Origin: Thermoplasmatales archaeon
Lineage (GTDB): Archaea > Thermoplasmatota > Thermoplasmata > Thermoplasmatales > Thermoplasmataceae
Reading direction: 5' to 3'
Length of the DNA stretch: 64,000 nucleotides
Assembly: GCA_014874365.1 (NCBI GenBank)
Contig: JACWAH010000024.1
Location: 62,001 to 126,000 of the forward strand
Positions 42,626 through 51,950 of the stretch are shown here, piece after piece (position 1 is the stretch's first letter; each line of letters begins with the position of its first letter). The translations under genes and the position numbers were made by a program. The notes beneath the pieces were generated by a model. That model was not told the DNA's origin, did no database searches, and saw only the letters and a program-made list of their open reading frames with translations.

Positions 42626-44428
42626 TTGATATACGTACCTGATACCTCGGTCATTGTCGACGGTCGATTCTCTGGCTACATTGAGGAACGTAAAGGATCA
42701 GTGGTAATTCTCACTGAAGCAATGCTGGCCGAGGTGGAGCATCAGATTAATGAAGGGAGGAGCCTTGGTTTTGCAGCAATTGAGGAACTCAAGAAACTCC
42801 GGAAAATGGCAGACTCTGGCTCAATAACAATCGATTTCTACGGCAGAAGACCAACGGACTTTCAGATTATGGGCGCAAAAGAAGGGGAAATAGACGACTT
42901 AATCAGGTCTGCAGCTCTGGAAAACGACGCCTACCTTGTAACCGGAGATCAAATTCAAAGGGACATTTCACTGATAAAGGGTATCAAGACCTTGTACCTT
43001 GAACACCCAAAGAAGATAGTAAGGAATCTGGAAGAATTCTTTGACGAAATGACAAGTTCAGTTCACCTCAAAGGAGACCTGTTCCCGCTGGCTAAGAAAG
43101 GGTATCCAGGTCAAATAGAAACTATTCGCCTTTCCTATACGCTCTCCGAAAGGGACATAGAGGCCATTGCTTCAAATCTTGTAAAGAGAGCCAAGATGGA
43201 ACAGGGCAGTTATCTTGAAAGTGACCTGAATGGCGCAACGGTTGTCCAACTTCGGGATTTCAGGGTAGTTATTACCAGGCCACCATTCTCCGATAGCGTT
43301 GAAATTACTGCGGTAAGGCCGATAAAGAAGACAACCATTGAAGATTATTCATTACCTGAAGATCTTAAGGATAGAATTATCTCTAAGTCGTCGGGTGTGC
43401 TAATTGCCGGATCTCCAGGGGCAGGCAAGAGCACCCTTGTCCAGGCGCTGGCAGAGTGGATTTCATCAAAAGGAAAAGTGGTAAAGACAATGGAAAATCC
43501 AAGAGATTTGCAGGTTTCCAATGATATTACCCAGTACACAGCACTGGAAGGTTCAATGGAAAAGACTGGAAACATTCTACTGCTGGTTAGGACAGATTAC
43601 ACCATATTCGATGAAATGCGTATAACAAGCGACTTTCACGTCTACGAGGACTTGAGGCTCGCGGGAGTAGGAATGATTGGGGTTGTACACGCTACCAAGG
43701 CAATAGACGCTCTTCAGAGATTCATTGGAAGAATTGAACTTGGTCTAATCCCCCAGGTCATCGATACAGTCATCTACGTGGAGAACGGAAATATAGGAAG
43801 CGTACTCGTAACGGAGAGCAAGGTAAAGGTGCCTTACGGGATGAATCAGGAAGATCTTGCGAGGCCGGTCATTCTTGTCAAGGACTACTATACTGGGGAG
43901 GATAGATACGAAATATACAGCTTTGGAGAGCAGATTTTTGCCGTTCCTGTGGAGAGAAAAGCCAATAAAGATAGTACTGTGAACAGATTTGCCCGCTCAA
44001 AAATACTGGATGAGATAAGGAAAGAGACTGGTATTTACGACATCACCATAAAGAGTCTTGATGAAAATCGCCTGGTTATTTCATCTCCGGAAGGTTTTAT
44101 TGCAAGGATAATAGGAAAAGGAGGTTCCAACATAAATGATCTGGAGAAACATCTAGGGCTGAAGATTGATGTCGAAGCTGCCGAGATGAATGAGGAGCGA
44201 AGAATTCCCAAGATAGACGTAAAGGACAGGATTGTATACATTGATACCGGATCTCCGGGAACTGACACCCGCATATATGTCGACGGAGTATTGATCCTTC
44301 AGGCGAAGTCCTCATCCAAGGGCATTATCAGGGCTAGGACTTCTACCGAAACTGGATCTGCACTTTATGGGGCACTGAAAAAAGGAAGGAAGATTGAGTT
44401 CTCGCTATACAGAAGTGAAGATGAATGA
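42626..44428 (+). CDS. PIN-domain / secretion-type ATPase / KH-domain protein (PINA-like)
   Basis: A 600-aa three-part protein widespread in archaea. Residues 1-130 form a PIN domain with acidic metal ligands (VPDTSVIVDGR, EIDDLI, TGDQIQRD). Residues about 230-480 form a T2SS-E/PilT-like hexameric ATPase (Walker A AGSPGAGKST, DEMR, GVVHAT). Near residues 490-540 a KH-type domain has IIGKGGSNI. The Sulfolobus homologue PINA is a hexameric ATPase that promotes Holliday-junction branch migration, so a recombination or RNA role is likely. The start is a TTG at 42626 with AGGT just upstream. It overlaps the NcsA-like gene by 4 nt. Confidence 0.9.
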   Translation: MIYVPDTSVIVDGRFSGYIEERKGSVVILTEAMLAEVEHQINEGRSLGFAAIEELKKLRKMADSGSITIDFYGRRPTDFQIMGAKEGEIDDLIRSAALENDAYLVTGDQIQRDISLIKGIKTLYLEHPKKIVRNLEEFFDEMTSSVHLKGDLFPLAKKGYPGQIETIRLSYTLSERDIEAIASNLVKRAKMEQGSYLESDLNGATVVQLRDFRVVITRPPFSDSVEITAVRPIKKTTIEDYSLPEDLKDRIISKSSGVLIAGSPGAGKSTLVQALAEWISSKGKVVKTMENPRDLQVSNDITQYTALEGSMEKTGNILLLVRTDYTIFDEMRITSDFHVYEDLRLAGVGMIGVVHATKAIDALQRFIGRIELGLIPQVIDTVIYVENGNIGSVLVTESKVKVPYGMNQEDLARPVILVKDYYTGEDRYEIYSFGEQIFAVPVERKANKDSTVNRFARSKILDEIRKETGIYDITIKSLDENRLVISSPEGFIARIIGKGGSNINDLEKHLGLKIDVEAAEMNEERRIPKIDVKDRIVYIDTGSPGTDTRIYVDGVLILQAKSSSKGIIRARTSTETGSALYGALKKGRKIEFSLYRSEDE

Positions 44429-45333
44429 AGTGCGAATTTTGTAGCAAAGAAGCTGCAATACAGATTCCTTACATGAAAGTTGCACTGTGCGAATCGCACT
44501 TTGTTGCACACTTTGAGAAAGAGTTTAAAAAAGAGGTAAGGCGCCAGATAAAATTTTCGGGCAGCGGTGGAAAGATCGCTGTTGCCCTGTCTGGTGGCAA
44601 GGATTCATCAGTTACACTCTATTCTATTGCAACCATATTTGCAGGAAGAAGAAAAGTTGAAGTCGAGGCGTTTACCGTAGATGAAGGGATCAGGGGATAC
44701 AGGGACAAGAGCTTAGAAACTGCAAAAACTCTATGCAATAGTCTTGGAATTAAACACACTGTAATCGGTTATGAAGAAATCTATGGAACTACAATGGACG
44801 CCGAAGTCACTGACCTAAAGGGAAAGACCCCCTGTGCAGTATGCGGTCCAATGAGGAGACAGTTGATCAACCTGGCCGCAGACAGATCTAATGCAGATTT
44901 CGTAGCCCTGGGAATGAACTCTGATGACATTTCCCAATCCCTGCTGATGAACGTTTCACGCGGTGACCTGGATAGAATAGCAAGAATGGCTCCTCATAAA
45001 AAAGAGATTCCTGGCCTTGTCCGGAGAGTAGTACCGTTGAGGAGACTGCCCGAGAAGGAAGTGCTCCTGTACGCCATGATAAAGGGCATAGGTTTTGATT
45101 CAGGGTGGTGCCCATATTATGCGCAGGCACAGAGAAATCTGTTCCGTAACATTGTTGACATGATTGAAGAGAAATATCCAGGATCCAAGCTTGCAATGAC
45201 CAGATTCCAGGACATTATCCAGGAGAAACTTACCGATGGAATGAAAAGCCCCGTAAATAGATGCAGAATTTGCGGCGAGCCTACCACAAATGAAATCTGC
45301 TCAGTGTGCATCAACACTGAGGTTGTAAGTTGA
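44425..45333 (+). CDS. tRNA thiolation enzyme of the NcsA/Ncs6/TtuA family
   Basis: A PP-loop enzyme (302 aa) expected to make 2-thiouridine in tRNA. An N-terminal zinc finger (CEFCSKEA, LCESH) is followed by AVALSGGKDSSVTLY, the ATP-pyrophosphatase motif. Then comes CAVCGPMRR with the catalytic/Fe-S cysteines, FVALGMNSDD, a third Cys in GWCPYYAQAQRN, and a C-terminal zinc finger (CRICGEPTTNEICSVC). It overlaps the PIN-ATPase gene (ATGA) and the AsnB-like gene (TTGA), so the three form one operon. Confidence 0.92.
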   Translation: MKCEFCSKEAAIQIPYMKVALCESHFVAHFEKEFKKEVRRQIKFSGSGGKIAVALSGGKDSSVTLYSIATIFAGRRKVEVEAFTVDEGIRGYRDKSLETAKTLCNSLGIKHTVIGYEEIYGTTMDAEVTDLKGKTPCAVCGPMRRQLINLAADRSNADFVALGMNSDDISQSLLMNVSRGDLDRIARMAPHKKEIPGLVRRVVPLRRLPEKEVLLYAMIKGIGFDSGWCPYYAQAQRNLFRNIVDMIEEKYPGSKLAMTRFQDIIQEKLTDGMKSPVNRCRICGEPTTNEICSVCINTEVVS

Positions 45334-46067
45334 GTTCTGAAGAATTGACGATGGACAGTCTTGCCGATGAACTTCTCGCTGAACTTTCCTCTTCTCTGTC
45401 CACAGCGACCTCAAACCACTGTATCTTATTTTCAGGTGGGCTGGACAGTTCATTGCTGGCAGCTCTTGCTCCTGAGGAAACCAGGCTGTATACGCTAGGA
45501 CTGCCAAGATCATATGATATCCTGAATTCCATTGATTCTTCCAGGTTGCTTAAGAGGACTGGCAGCATCATCGAGCTGTCTGACAGGGACATTGTGAGAA
45601 CATCTACCAGACTGATAGAAATGTTTCCAGGAATAATGATGGCAGAACTGGGATACGAAACGCTCTTTTACCTGGGGGCTGAAATGACTGATGAAAAAGT
45701 CATAATTACCGGACAGGGTGCAGACGAACTGTTCTTCGGTTACATGAAGTTGAGGCAGCATCCGGAAACATTTGATGATCATCTAAAAAAACTCATGACT
45801 CGCACTGCGCCAAGAGAACTTGAAATCTGCAGGTCACTGGGAAAGGAGCTTAAAACGCCATATTTGAGTGAAAAGGTGATCAGTATTTCAGGCAGGATGA
45901 GGAGTTTCTTCAAAAATGATGAAATATCTAATAAATCGTTGCTAAGGTTGGCGGCGAGGAAAACAGGAATGCCTTATACAATTTATGGGCAGCATAAAAA
46001 GGCTGCGCAGTATGGCTCTGGAATAGAAAGGGCGCTGACCAGGAATTACAGCAAGCTACCACAGTAA
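45330..46067 (+). CDS. Asparagine-synthetase-like PP-loop protein without glutaminase domain
   Basis: A 245-aa protein matching only the C-terminal synthetase domain of AsnB: CILFSGGLDSSLLAAL (PP-loop), IITGQGADELFFGYMKL and the FDDHLKKLM helix, then LKTPYLSEKVI and KSLLRLAARKTGMP. The N-terminal glutamine amidotransferase domain is absent, so ammonia or another amine/sulfur donor may be used. Its coupling to a tRNA thiolase (start TTG at 45330 overlapping that stop) makes a tRNA- or cofactor-modification role as likely as asparagine synthesis; this is inference. Confidence 0.83.
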   Translation: MSSEELTMDSLADELLAELSSSLSTATSNHCILFSGGLDSSLLAALAPEETRLYTLGLPRSYDILNSIDSSRLLKRTGSIIELSDRDIVRTSTRLIEMFPGIMMAELGYETLFYLGAEMTDEKVIITGQGADELFFGYMKLRQHPETFDDHLKKLMTRTAPRELEICRSLGKELKTPYLSEKVISISGRMRSFFKNDEISNKSLLRLAARKTGMPYTIYGQHKKAAQYGSGIERALTRNYSKLPQ

Positions 46068-46210
46068 TCAGTGACCCGCCTATCTATCAAATAAAAAAGT
46101 AATGTTTTTGATCATCTTTGCCATAACCTTTGAACCGGAATCATAAGGAATTTCCATGCATGGAGTAAGCAGATCATTTTCACTGGTTTGGTTAAGCGAA
46201 GGAAAAATAA

Positions 46211-47671
46211 ATGGAATATAAGTGGGTAGCACTGAGTAACACCACGTTGGGGGTGCTGATGTCATCCCTGGACATCAATATCGTGTTGATCGCGCTACCA
46301 ACAATTGGCAAGGATCTTGCCGGAATGAATGCATTTAACGTTCTATGGGTGATTCTTGGATACCAACTGGTCATATCTGTTGTACTCGTTAATTTCGGGC
46401 GGCTGTCTGATATTATTGGGAGAGTTAGATTGTATACTCTTGGATTTGCACTTTTCACGATCGGCTCGGCACTCTGTGGTTTTGCGTCCAGCGCTGACCA
46501 GTTGATAGGTTTCAGGCTTATCCAGGCTACTGGTGCTGCATTTCTTTTCTCGAACAGCGCAGCAATTCTCACGGACGCATTCCCGCTAAATGAACGCGGA
46601 AAAGCGCTGGGGATAAATCAGGTGTCTGTGGTGGCCGGATCCGTAACCGGTTTGGTACTGGGCGGTTTCATAACGACACTGCTTGGATGGAGATGGATAT
46701 TCTTGGTAAACGTTCCCATTGGCATCTTTGCGACTCTGTGGTCCTACTGGAGGCTCAAGGAATTATCTTCCCTTCCAGGTAATCAGGATCTGGATATCGC
46801 TGGCAATGTCACATTTGCTTCCGCTATTCTGCTGATTCTTGTTGCGATTACAATGGAAACGGTTTCTAATCTCTCAGTTTATTATGCAATCTCCATGATT
46901 ATTTCCGCATTTGTTCTTCTGTATGTCTTTGTGGAGATCGAAAAAAGGGCAAAGACTCCGATGTTTGATCTGTCCCTGTTCAAAAACCGGATATTCAGTG
47001 CCGGAAACGAGACAATTTTCCTGAATGCGTTATCCCGGGGGTCCTTTACACTGGTAATGGTATTCTATTTACAGGGACCACTAATGGGTTTCAGCCCCCT
47101 GGAAACAGGAATATTTCTGATTCCCATGTCCATTGCACTTTCCGTATTCGGGCCTATAAGCGGGTCTGTTTCAGACAGGATAGGTTACAGAAAGCCAGTT
47201 ATCTTAGGCCTTATTGTCTCAATGGCGGGGTTCCTCCTAATGACGCAAATTGGGAGCAGGGTCAACGAATTCCAGATAATTCTGCCCCTGATATTAATCG
47301 GGAGCGGGATGGGAATTTTCGCATCTCCAAACAGATCCTCAATCATGAATTCAGTTCCTGTGCATGAAAGAGGGATTGCATCCGGGGTAAGTGCAACGTT
47401 TGTCAACGTAGGAAATACCTTGAGCATAGGGGTAGCTTTCCTGATAATGGAGATAACTACTCCGAAGGCAGTTCTTGACGGGATATTTTCTGGTGAAACG
47501 GTTTCTGTTCCAGGTTTCGTGGCACCATCGTTCGTTTCATCTGTCCATCTTGTCTTCCTGATCTCTGCCTCAATGTTACTGGCATCTATCCTGATATATC
47601 TTTTAACTACAGTACGACAGAAAACCTTCGAAAGTGAGGGTGGCCCCGAGCTAAAAGCAACTGGTAATTAG
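46211..47671 (+). CDS. MFS drug-exporter type transporter (DHA2-like)
   Basis: A 486-aa, roughly 14-helix major-facilitator protein. The N-terminus LGVLMSSLDINIVLIALPTI contains the DIN/D residue typical of EmrB/QacA exporters. Motif A appears as NFGRLSDIIGRVRLY, motif B as GFRLIQATGAAFLFSNSA, and motif C as GSVTGLVLGGFITTLLGWRWIF. It is a second exporter of this class, but without a regulator gene beside it. The start is an ATG at 46211, in an A-rich context. The next gene downstream is 425 bp away. Confidence 0.9.
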   Translation: MEYKWVALSNTTLGVLMSSLDINIVLIALPTIGKDLAGMNAFNVLWVILGYQLVISVVLVNFGRLSDIIGRVRLYTLGFALFTIGSALCGFASSADQLIGFRLIQATGAAFLFSNSAAILTDAFPLNERGKALGINQVSVVAGSVTGLVLGGFITTLLGWRWIFLVNVPIGIFATLWSYWRLKELSSLPGNQDLDIAGNVTFASAILLILVAITMETVSNLSVYYAISMIISAFVLLYVFVEIEKRAKTPMFDLSLFKNRIFSAGNETIFLNALSRGSFTLVMVFYLQGPLMGFSPLETGIFLIPMSIALSVFGPISGSVSDRIGYRKPVILGLIVSMAGFLLMTQIGSRVNEFQIILPLILIGSGMGIFASPNRSSIMNSVPVHERGIASGVSATFVNVGNTLSIGVAFLIMEITTPKAVLDGIFSGETVSVPGFVAPSFVSSVHLVFLISASMLLASILIYLLTTVRQKTFESEGGPELKATGN

Positions 47672-48096
47672 CGACCCCTTTTTTATTGGAAAATTCTGGC
47701 GAATACTTTCCTGTATACAGAAACTCGCAATTACCGCTGGACCGTTACAGGAATGGTATTTTTTTCGATGTACAAGTTCTTTGAAAAGCTGTACAAAGAG
47801 TCCAATGGCACCATTCATGATTTCGCAGAACGAATCAGGGCACTGGGAATTTCACTGGGTTGATCGCTATCCTGCTTCCTGCGCACGAAGTCGTAATCAG
47901 TTGTATAAGGAAGGACCCGGGGAGACCGCATTGGAATCCGTCCACTCCACAGGAAGGAACAATTTTCCATCCATCTTAATCGAAAACGCGAAAAATCGAT
48001 ATGGAAGCTGAAGCCTCAATTAGGCTGATATCAATATTCATCGATCCGGAAGTATTAACCTCTGGATGCTAAATTACTGTTAAATAGGATGCGACA
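47672..48096. other. Stretch with a very short ORF
   Basis: A T-run (CCCCTTTTTTATT, near 47676-47688) may end the MFS transcript. A plus-strand frame at 47768-47863 encodes 31 residues (MYKFFEKLYKESNGTIHDF, then AERIRALGISLG), with a coherent helical composition, preceded by a T-rich tract. It may be a small protein or the start of an eroded gene. I see nothing else recognisable. Confidence 0.4.
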
Positions 48097-48129
48097 ATGA
48101 CTGTACGTACAGGAGCAAGTGTAACCATA

Positions 48130-48903
48130 ATGCCAGAGATAGGAATAATAGGCGGAAGCGGCCTATATAACATTCTAAGCAACAATACTGAGAAAAAGGT
48201 AAAAACCCCGTTTGGTGAGCCTTCAGGGAACATTGAAATCGGGGAAATTTCAGGAATAAAGGTAGCATTCCTGCCGAGACACGGAAAGAAGCATACTATT
48301 CCGCCGCACAAAGTAAACTATAAAGCTAACATATGGGCTTTGGAGTCCGTGGGCGTAAAGAGGATACTGACAGTAAGTGCAGTAGGTTCACTAAAGGAAG
48401 AGCTGCCGCCCGGAGACATTATTCTTCCAGACCAGTTTGTAGATTTTACAAAAAGGAGGGATTTGACTTTTTACGACGGGCCGGAAGTCTATCATATATC
48501 TGCAGCAGATCCATTTTGCCCTGACATAAACGATAAGATACAGAGGATAGCTGATTCAAAGTCAATCAAATCCCATAATGGAGGGACTTACGTTTGCATA
48601 GAGGGTCCAAGATTCTCTACTAGATCTGAGTCGAAAATGTTCAGGCAATACGCGGACATTATCGGCATGACCCTGGTTCCGGAAATAAATCTTGCCCTTG
48701 AAAAAGCAATGTGCTATTCAACAATAGCAACCATAACAGATTACGACGTCTGGGCAGACAAGCCTGTCGATGCTTCAGAAGTTATAAAGACAATAAAGGA
48801 AAATGAGGAAAAGGTTCAGAACATCTTATCTGAAGTAATACCTCAACTTACGGACAGGCAACATTGCCACTGCCAGGAAAGACTGGTAGGGGCCAAACTT
48901 TAA
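48130..48903 (+). CDS. mtnP: S-methyl-5'-thioadenosine phosphorylase
   Basis: A phosphorylase of the PNP/MTAP family that recycles methylthioadenosine from polyamine synthesis. Signatures: [13 protein letters not shown] (phosphate-binding), [37 protein letters not shown], and the base/ribose site [13 protein letters not shown] with [11 protein letters not shown]. About 257 aa from the ATG at 48130, where the conserved part starts; the frame opens at an ATG at 48097 that adds 11 residues. It relates to spermidine synthase at 56607, which produces methylthioadenosine. The C-terminal HCHCQE cysteines match archaeal MTAPs. Confidence 0.9.
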   Translation: MPEIGIIGGSGLYNILSNNTEKKVKTPFGEPSGNIEIGEISGIKVAFLPRHGKKHTIPPHKVNYKANIWALESVGVKRILTVSAVGSLKEELPPGDIILPDQFVDFTKRRDLTFYDGPEVYHISAADPFCPDINDKIQRIADSKSIKSHNGGTYVCIEGPRFSTRSESKMFRQYADIIGMTLVPEINLALEKAMCYSTIATITDYDVWADKPVDASEVIKTIKENEEKVQNILSEVIPQLTDRQHCHCQERLVGAKL

Positions 48904-48924
48904 GAGAAAACAAGAGACGATATT

Positions 48925-50151
48925 ATGAAAATAAAATTTTTAGGTGGAGCAGAAGAAGTAGGTAGATTAGGCATAAAGATTACGGATAGAAACACAAAGG
49001 TAATGGTGGATTACGGGGTCATACCCGAGAAGCCTCCAGAGTTCCCTCTGCCGCCAGAGAAGGTGGATGGTATTTTCCTGACGCACTCGCATCTGGATCA
49101 TTGCGGAAACCTGCCAGTCTACTATCAGAAGTACGAGGCGGAATTTTTTGCTACATTGATGACAGCCAACAGTGTCAGGCCTATGTTGAACGATTCGATA
49201 AAAGTCGCATCCCTGGAAGGGTATCCACAGCCGTTTTCAAAAGACGACATTTCAATGCTTTACCAGTCTTTCAGGAATGCAAGATATGGCGAGACTTATG
49301 AGCTGGGTGATACAAACGTGACACCTTACTCAGCAGGACATATTCCAGGTTCAACGATGTGGAAATTTGAGAATTCCACGAGCACCCTTGTTACAGGCGA
49401 TCTATATACAAGGGAGACAAACCTTCTGAATGGGGCACTGCCCGTGAAAGCGGACACCCTTATAATGGAAAGTACGTACGCCGGCAGAGAACACGAAGAT
49501 CGGGATGCAGTCGTAAAAAGGTTAAGATCCAGGATCAAGGAAGTGGTGGAAACAGGAGGAAAGATTGTGTTGCCAAGCTTCGCTATGGGCAGAACACAGG
49601 AACTCATTATGATCCTTGAAAAGCTAAATCTCGACGTATCGGTCGACGGAATGGGAAATCTGCTCAGCGAGATATATCTGGGGACCCCTGGTTTCCTGAG
49701 ATCGCAGGCTGATTTTAGAAGGGCTTCAGGGAGAGTAAGAAAGATCAAAGGCCCACATATGAGAGAAAGGGCCCTGGAGGACAGTGACGTGATAGTTACG
49801 ACATCCGGAATGATGGATGGTGGGCCGGTTCTTAGTTATGTGGAACAACTTCTCAATGATGATAGAAGCGCAATTTTCCTGACAGGATACCAGGTGGAAA
49901 ATACCAATGGAAGAAGTCTTTTGGAGACTGGAACGCTGAAGATTGCAGGTGCAAGCGTAAAACCAAAAACTATGCTTGAGTTCTTTGATCTGTCTGCTCA
50001 TTCCGGCCATAGTGACCTTGTGCAATTCGTAAAGAGCGTAGATCCTAAAAGGATAATCCTCTGTCATGGTGATTCCAGGGAAGAGCTTCTGCCAGACCTT
50101 TCGGAGTATGAAGTAATTCTTCCCGTGAACGGTAAGGAGTTTGAAATTTAA
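48925..50151 (+). CDS. Beta-CASP ribonuclease (aCPSF2/aRNase J-like)
   Basis: A 408-aa metallo-beta-lactamase/beta-CASP RNase. Zinc motifs: FLTHSHLDHCG (HxHxDH), SAGHIPGS, TGDLY and LSAHSGHSDL, with HGD near residue 392. The beta-CASP insert (motifs A-C) includes MESTYAGREH and VLPSFAMGRTQEL. It lacks the N-terminal KH domains of aCPSF1, which fits the aCPSF2 group involved in RNA processing or decay. It follows mtnP after 21 nt. Confidence 0.92.
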   Translation: MKIKFLGGAEEVGRLGIKITDRNTKVMVDYGVIPEKPPEFPLPPEKVDGIFLTHSHLDHCGNLPVYYQKYEAEFFATLMTANSVRPMLNDSIKVASLEGYPQPFSKDDISMLYQSFRNARYGETYELGDTNVTPYSAGHIPGSTMWKFENSTSTLVTGDLYTRETNLLNGALPVKADTLIMESTYAGREHEDRDAVVKRLRSRIKEVVETGGKIVLPSFAMGRTQELIMILEKLNLDVSVDGMGNLLSEIYLGTPGFLRSQADFRRASGRVRKIKGPHMRERALEDSDVIVTTSGMMDGGPVLSYVEQLLNDDRSAIFLTGYQVENTNGRSLLETGTLKIAGASVKPKTMLEFFDLSAHSGHSDLVQFVKSVDPKRIILCHGDSREELLPDLSEYEVILPVNGKEFEI

Positions 50152-50264
50152 AACATAAATTCGGTTCAGCATTTTACCGTAAAAACAGTTAGATCAGGAG
50201 TTTTTGGGATCCCTGGGAAGAGATCCGTCAGAAACTAATATTAAACCATTCATTATAGGAGAAT

Positions 50265-50879
50265 ATGGTAGAACTGGGCGACGATATAGTTAAGTGGTTC
50301 ACTGACGGCAAAGACGATGCCACGCGTCTTATCAATCTGAAGTGGAATATCAGAGACGTAAACGGGGACAAATATCTGACCAACGAAAAAGTTCCCTTTG
50401 TGCTTGTTCTTTCGGCAGACAATGGAACTATACATGTAACGGTGGATACTGGAATTGAAACTGCAGTCCTGGAACTCAGGAACAGATTGTCAATCTACAG
50501 GACCCTTCTGATAGTCAACAGGAGAGTGGAACTCGTCAAATTCATGCTTGACGGACTCGATGAAAACGTCTTTGCCAGGGTGGATCTTGAAAGAGCTGGA
50601 TTAAGCAAAGACATTATGGACGGCGCCCTCAACGTGCTGCTGTCATCTCTCTATTTCGCCATACACGCGCTTAAAATGGACGAACAATTCTCATCAAAGA
50701 TAATTGAAAGGATTACACTGATGATTCAGGATATGGAGAAGGAAGGAAAGAGCAGGGATGAGATCAAGAGTTATCTGGTCAGGAGTGCGGGTATTGACGA
50801 AGCCGAAGCGAAGAGATTGATTGAGCAGGTTCTTGGGGCGACGCAATGGAAGGAAGGGCCCGATTCCATGTACCGGTGA
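50265..50879 (+). CDS. Conserved protein of unknown function in the RPA operon
   Basis: I do not recognise this 204-aa protein. The N-terminal half is beta-rich (LINLKWNIRD, KVPFVLVLSAD, TIHVTVDTG), resembling a small sensor or binding domain of the type III secretion chaperone/YbjN kind. The C-terminal half is helical (FSSKIIERITLMIQDMEKEG, SRDEIKSYLVRSAGIDEAEA). AATATTAAAC lies about 26 bp before the ATG at 50265. It is 6 nt upstream of rpa1, so it belongs to the single-strand-DNA-binding operon and may act with it. Confidence 0.7.
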   Translation: MVELGDDIVKWFTDGKDDATRLINLKWNIRDVNGDKYLTNEKVPFVLVLSADNGTIHVTVDTGIETAVLELRNRLSIYRTLLIVNRRVELVKFMLDGLDENVFARVDLERAGLSKDIMDGALNVLLSSLYFAIHALKMDEQFSSKIIERITLMIQDMEKEGKSRDEIKSYLVRSAGIDEAEAKRLIEQVLGATQWKEGPDSMYR

Positions 50880-50885
50880 ATCCTC

Positions 50886-51944
50886 TTGAAAAGTAAGATC
50901 GGTGACATCAAGGAACCCTCTCCGTCCGTTGAATTGACGGGCAAAATCGTTTCACTGAGAGAAGCTAAAAGCAACAGAAACGGTGCCGAGAGTATTTATC
51001 ACTATGGAATAATAGGAGACGACAGCGGCACCATACAGTTCACGGCATGGAATATGCCTTCAAGCATAAGGGAGGGTGACGTCGTAGAGTTAAAGAACTG
51101 CACAGCAAGGATTTACAATGATAGAATCAGGCTTACCATCAGTTCTAACACCGAAGTAGTTCTGAGGCCCGAGGAACATATGGAGGTAAAGAGAGTTTAC
51201 AACGAATTCAGGATCAAGGATCTGAACCTGTCCGATCCTTATGTTACCGTATCCGGGACTCTTTCTGCTGTAACAGAGAGGGAAACCGAAATCCGGGGAG
51301 AGAAGGTCAAGCTGTTCAACGCATTCATGGATGATGGAACTGCAAGCGTCCGCATATCCTCGTTTGGGCAGCCGATTGAGGAAGGGTCGCAGATTAAGAT
51401 AACGGGTGCAAAGGTTACCGAATTCAACGGACGACTTTCCCTGACGATGGGCCAGAAAACGCAGGTCGAGAAGATAAAGGTCTCAATCGAGAAGGGAAAT
51501 CGGCAGTACCTTCTTTGGGACATGGTTTCACCTGTTGGCAACGTCGGTTTTACTGGCATTCCAGTAAACGTTAGTGACAGGAGTGGAATTATTGAAAAGT
51601 GCTCTGTCTGCGGGAAATTTGCGGAGGGGTCTGTATGCAGGGATCATCTAGATGCTGCTGTTGTCAAGGACGTTTCGTGCTATTTTACCCTGGAAGATGG
51701 TACCGGTTCAATTTCGTGTTTTATGGATGGCGAGATTTTGAAAAAATATGCAGGGATTGAAGGTGATATCGAAAGCATAGATCCGGTTGAAGTTAAACAA
51801 AGAATCGTGAAGAGCCTTGAATCCACTGTCGTTAAGGTGGAAGGAAACATGTCGCAAAAAGGGGAATCATTCCGCCTTAAGGTTATCAGTATTGGCACAG
51901 TGGACGACAAGGAAGTGCAAGCCGAAATGCAGAAGGAGCAGTGA
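50886..51944 (+). CDS. rpa1: Replication protein A, large OB-fold subunit with zinc finger
   Basis: A single-stranded-DNA-binding protein of 352 aa with tandem OB folds: first about 12-90 (VELTGKIVSLREAK, GTIQFTAWN), second about 110-190 (VTVSGTLSAVTERET, GTASVRISSFG) and a third near 230-350 that includes the zinc finger CSVCGKFAEGSVCRDH and GTGSISCFMDGE. This is the archaeal RPA41-like layout. The start is a TTG at 50886, with GGTGA 6-10 nt upstream overlapping the previous stop. It probably acts with the next gene in replication and repair. Confidence 0.9.
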   Translation: MKSKIGDIKEPSPSVELTGKIVSLREAKSNRNGAESIYHYGIIGDDSGTIQFTAWNMPSSIREGDVVELKNCTARIYNDRIRLTISSNTEVVLRPEEHMEVKRVYNEFRIKDLNLSDPYVTVSGTLSAVTERETEIRGEKVKLFNAFMDDGTASVRISSFGQPIEEGSQIKITGAKVTEFNGRLSLTMGQKTQVEKIKVSIEKGNRQYLLWDMVSPVGNVGFTGIPVNVSDRSGIIEKCSVCGKFAEGSVCRDHLDAAVVKDVSCYFTLEDGTGSISCFMDGEILKKYAGIEGDIESIDPVEVKQRIVKSLESTVVKVEGNMSQKGESFRLKVISIGTVDDKEVQAEMQKEQ

Positions 51945-51950
51945 AGAGTA

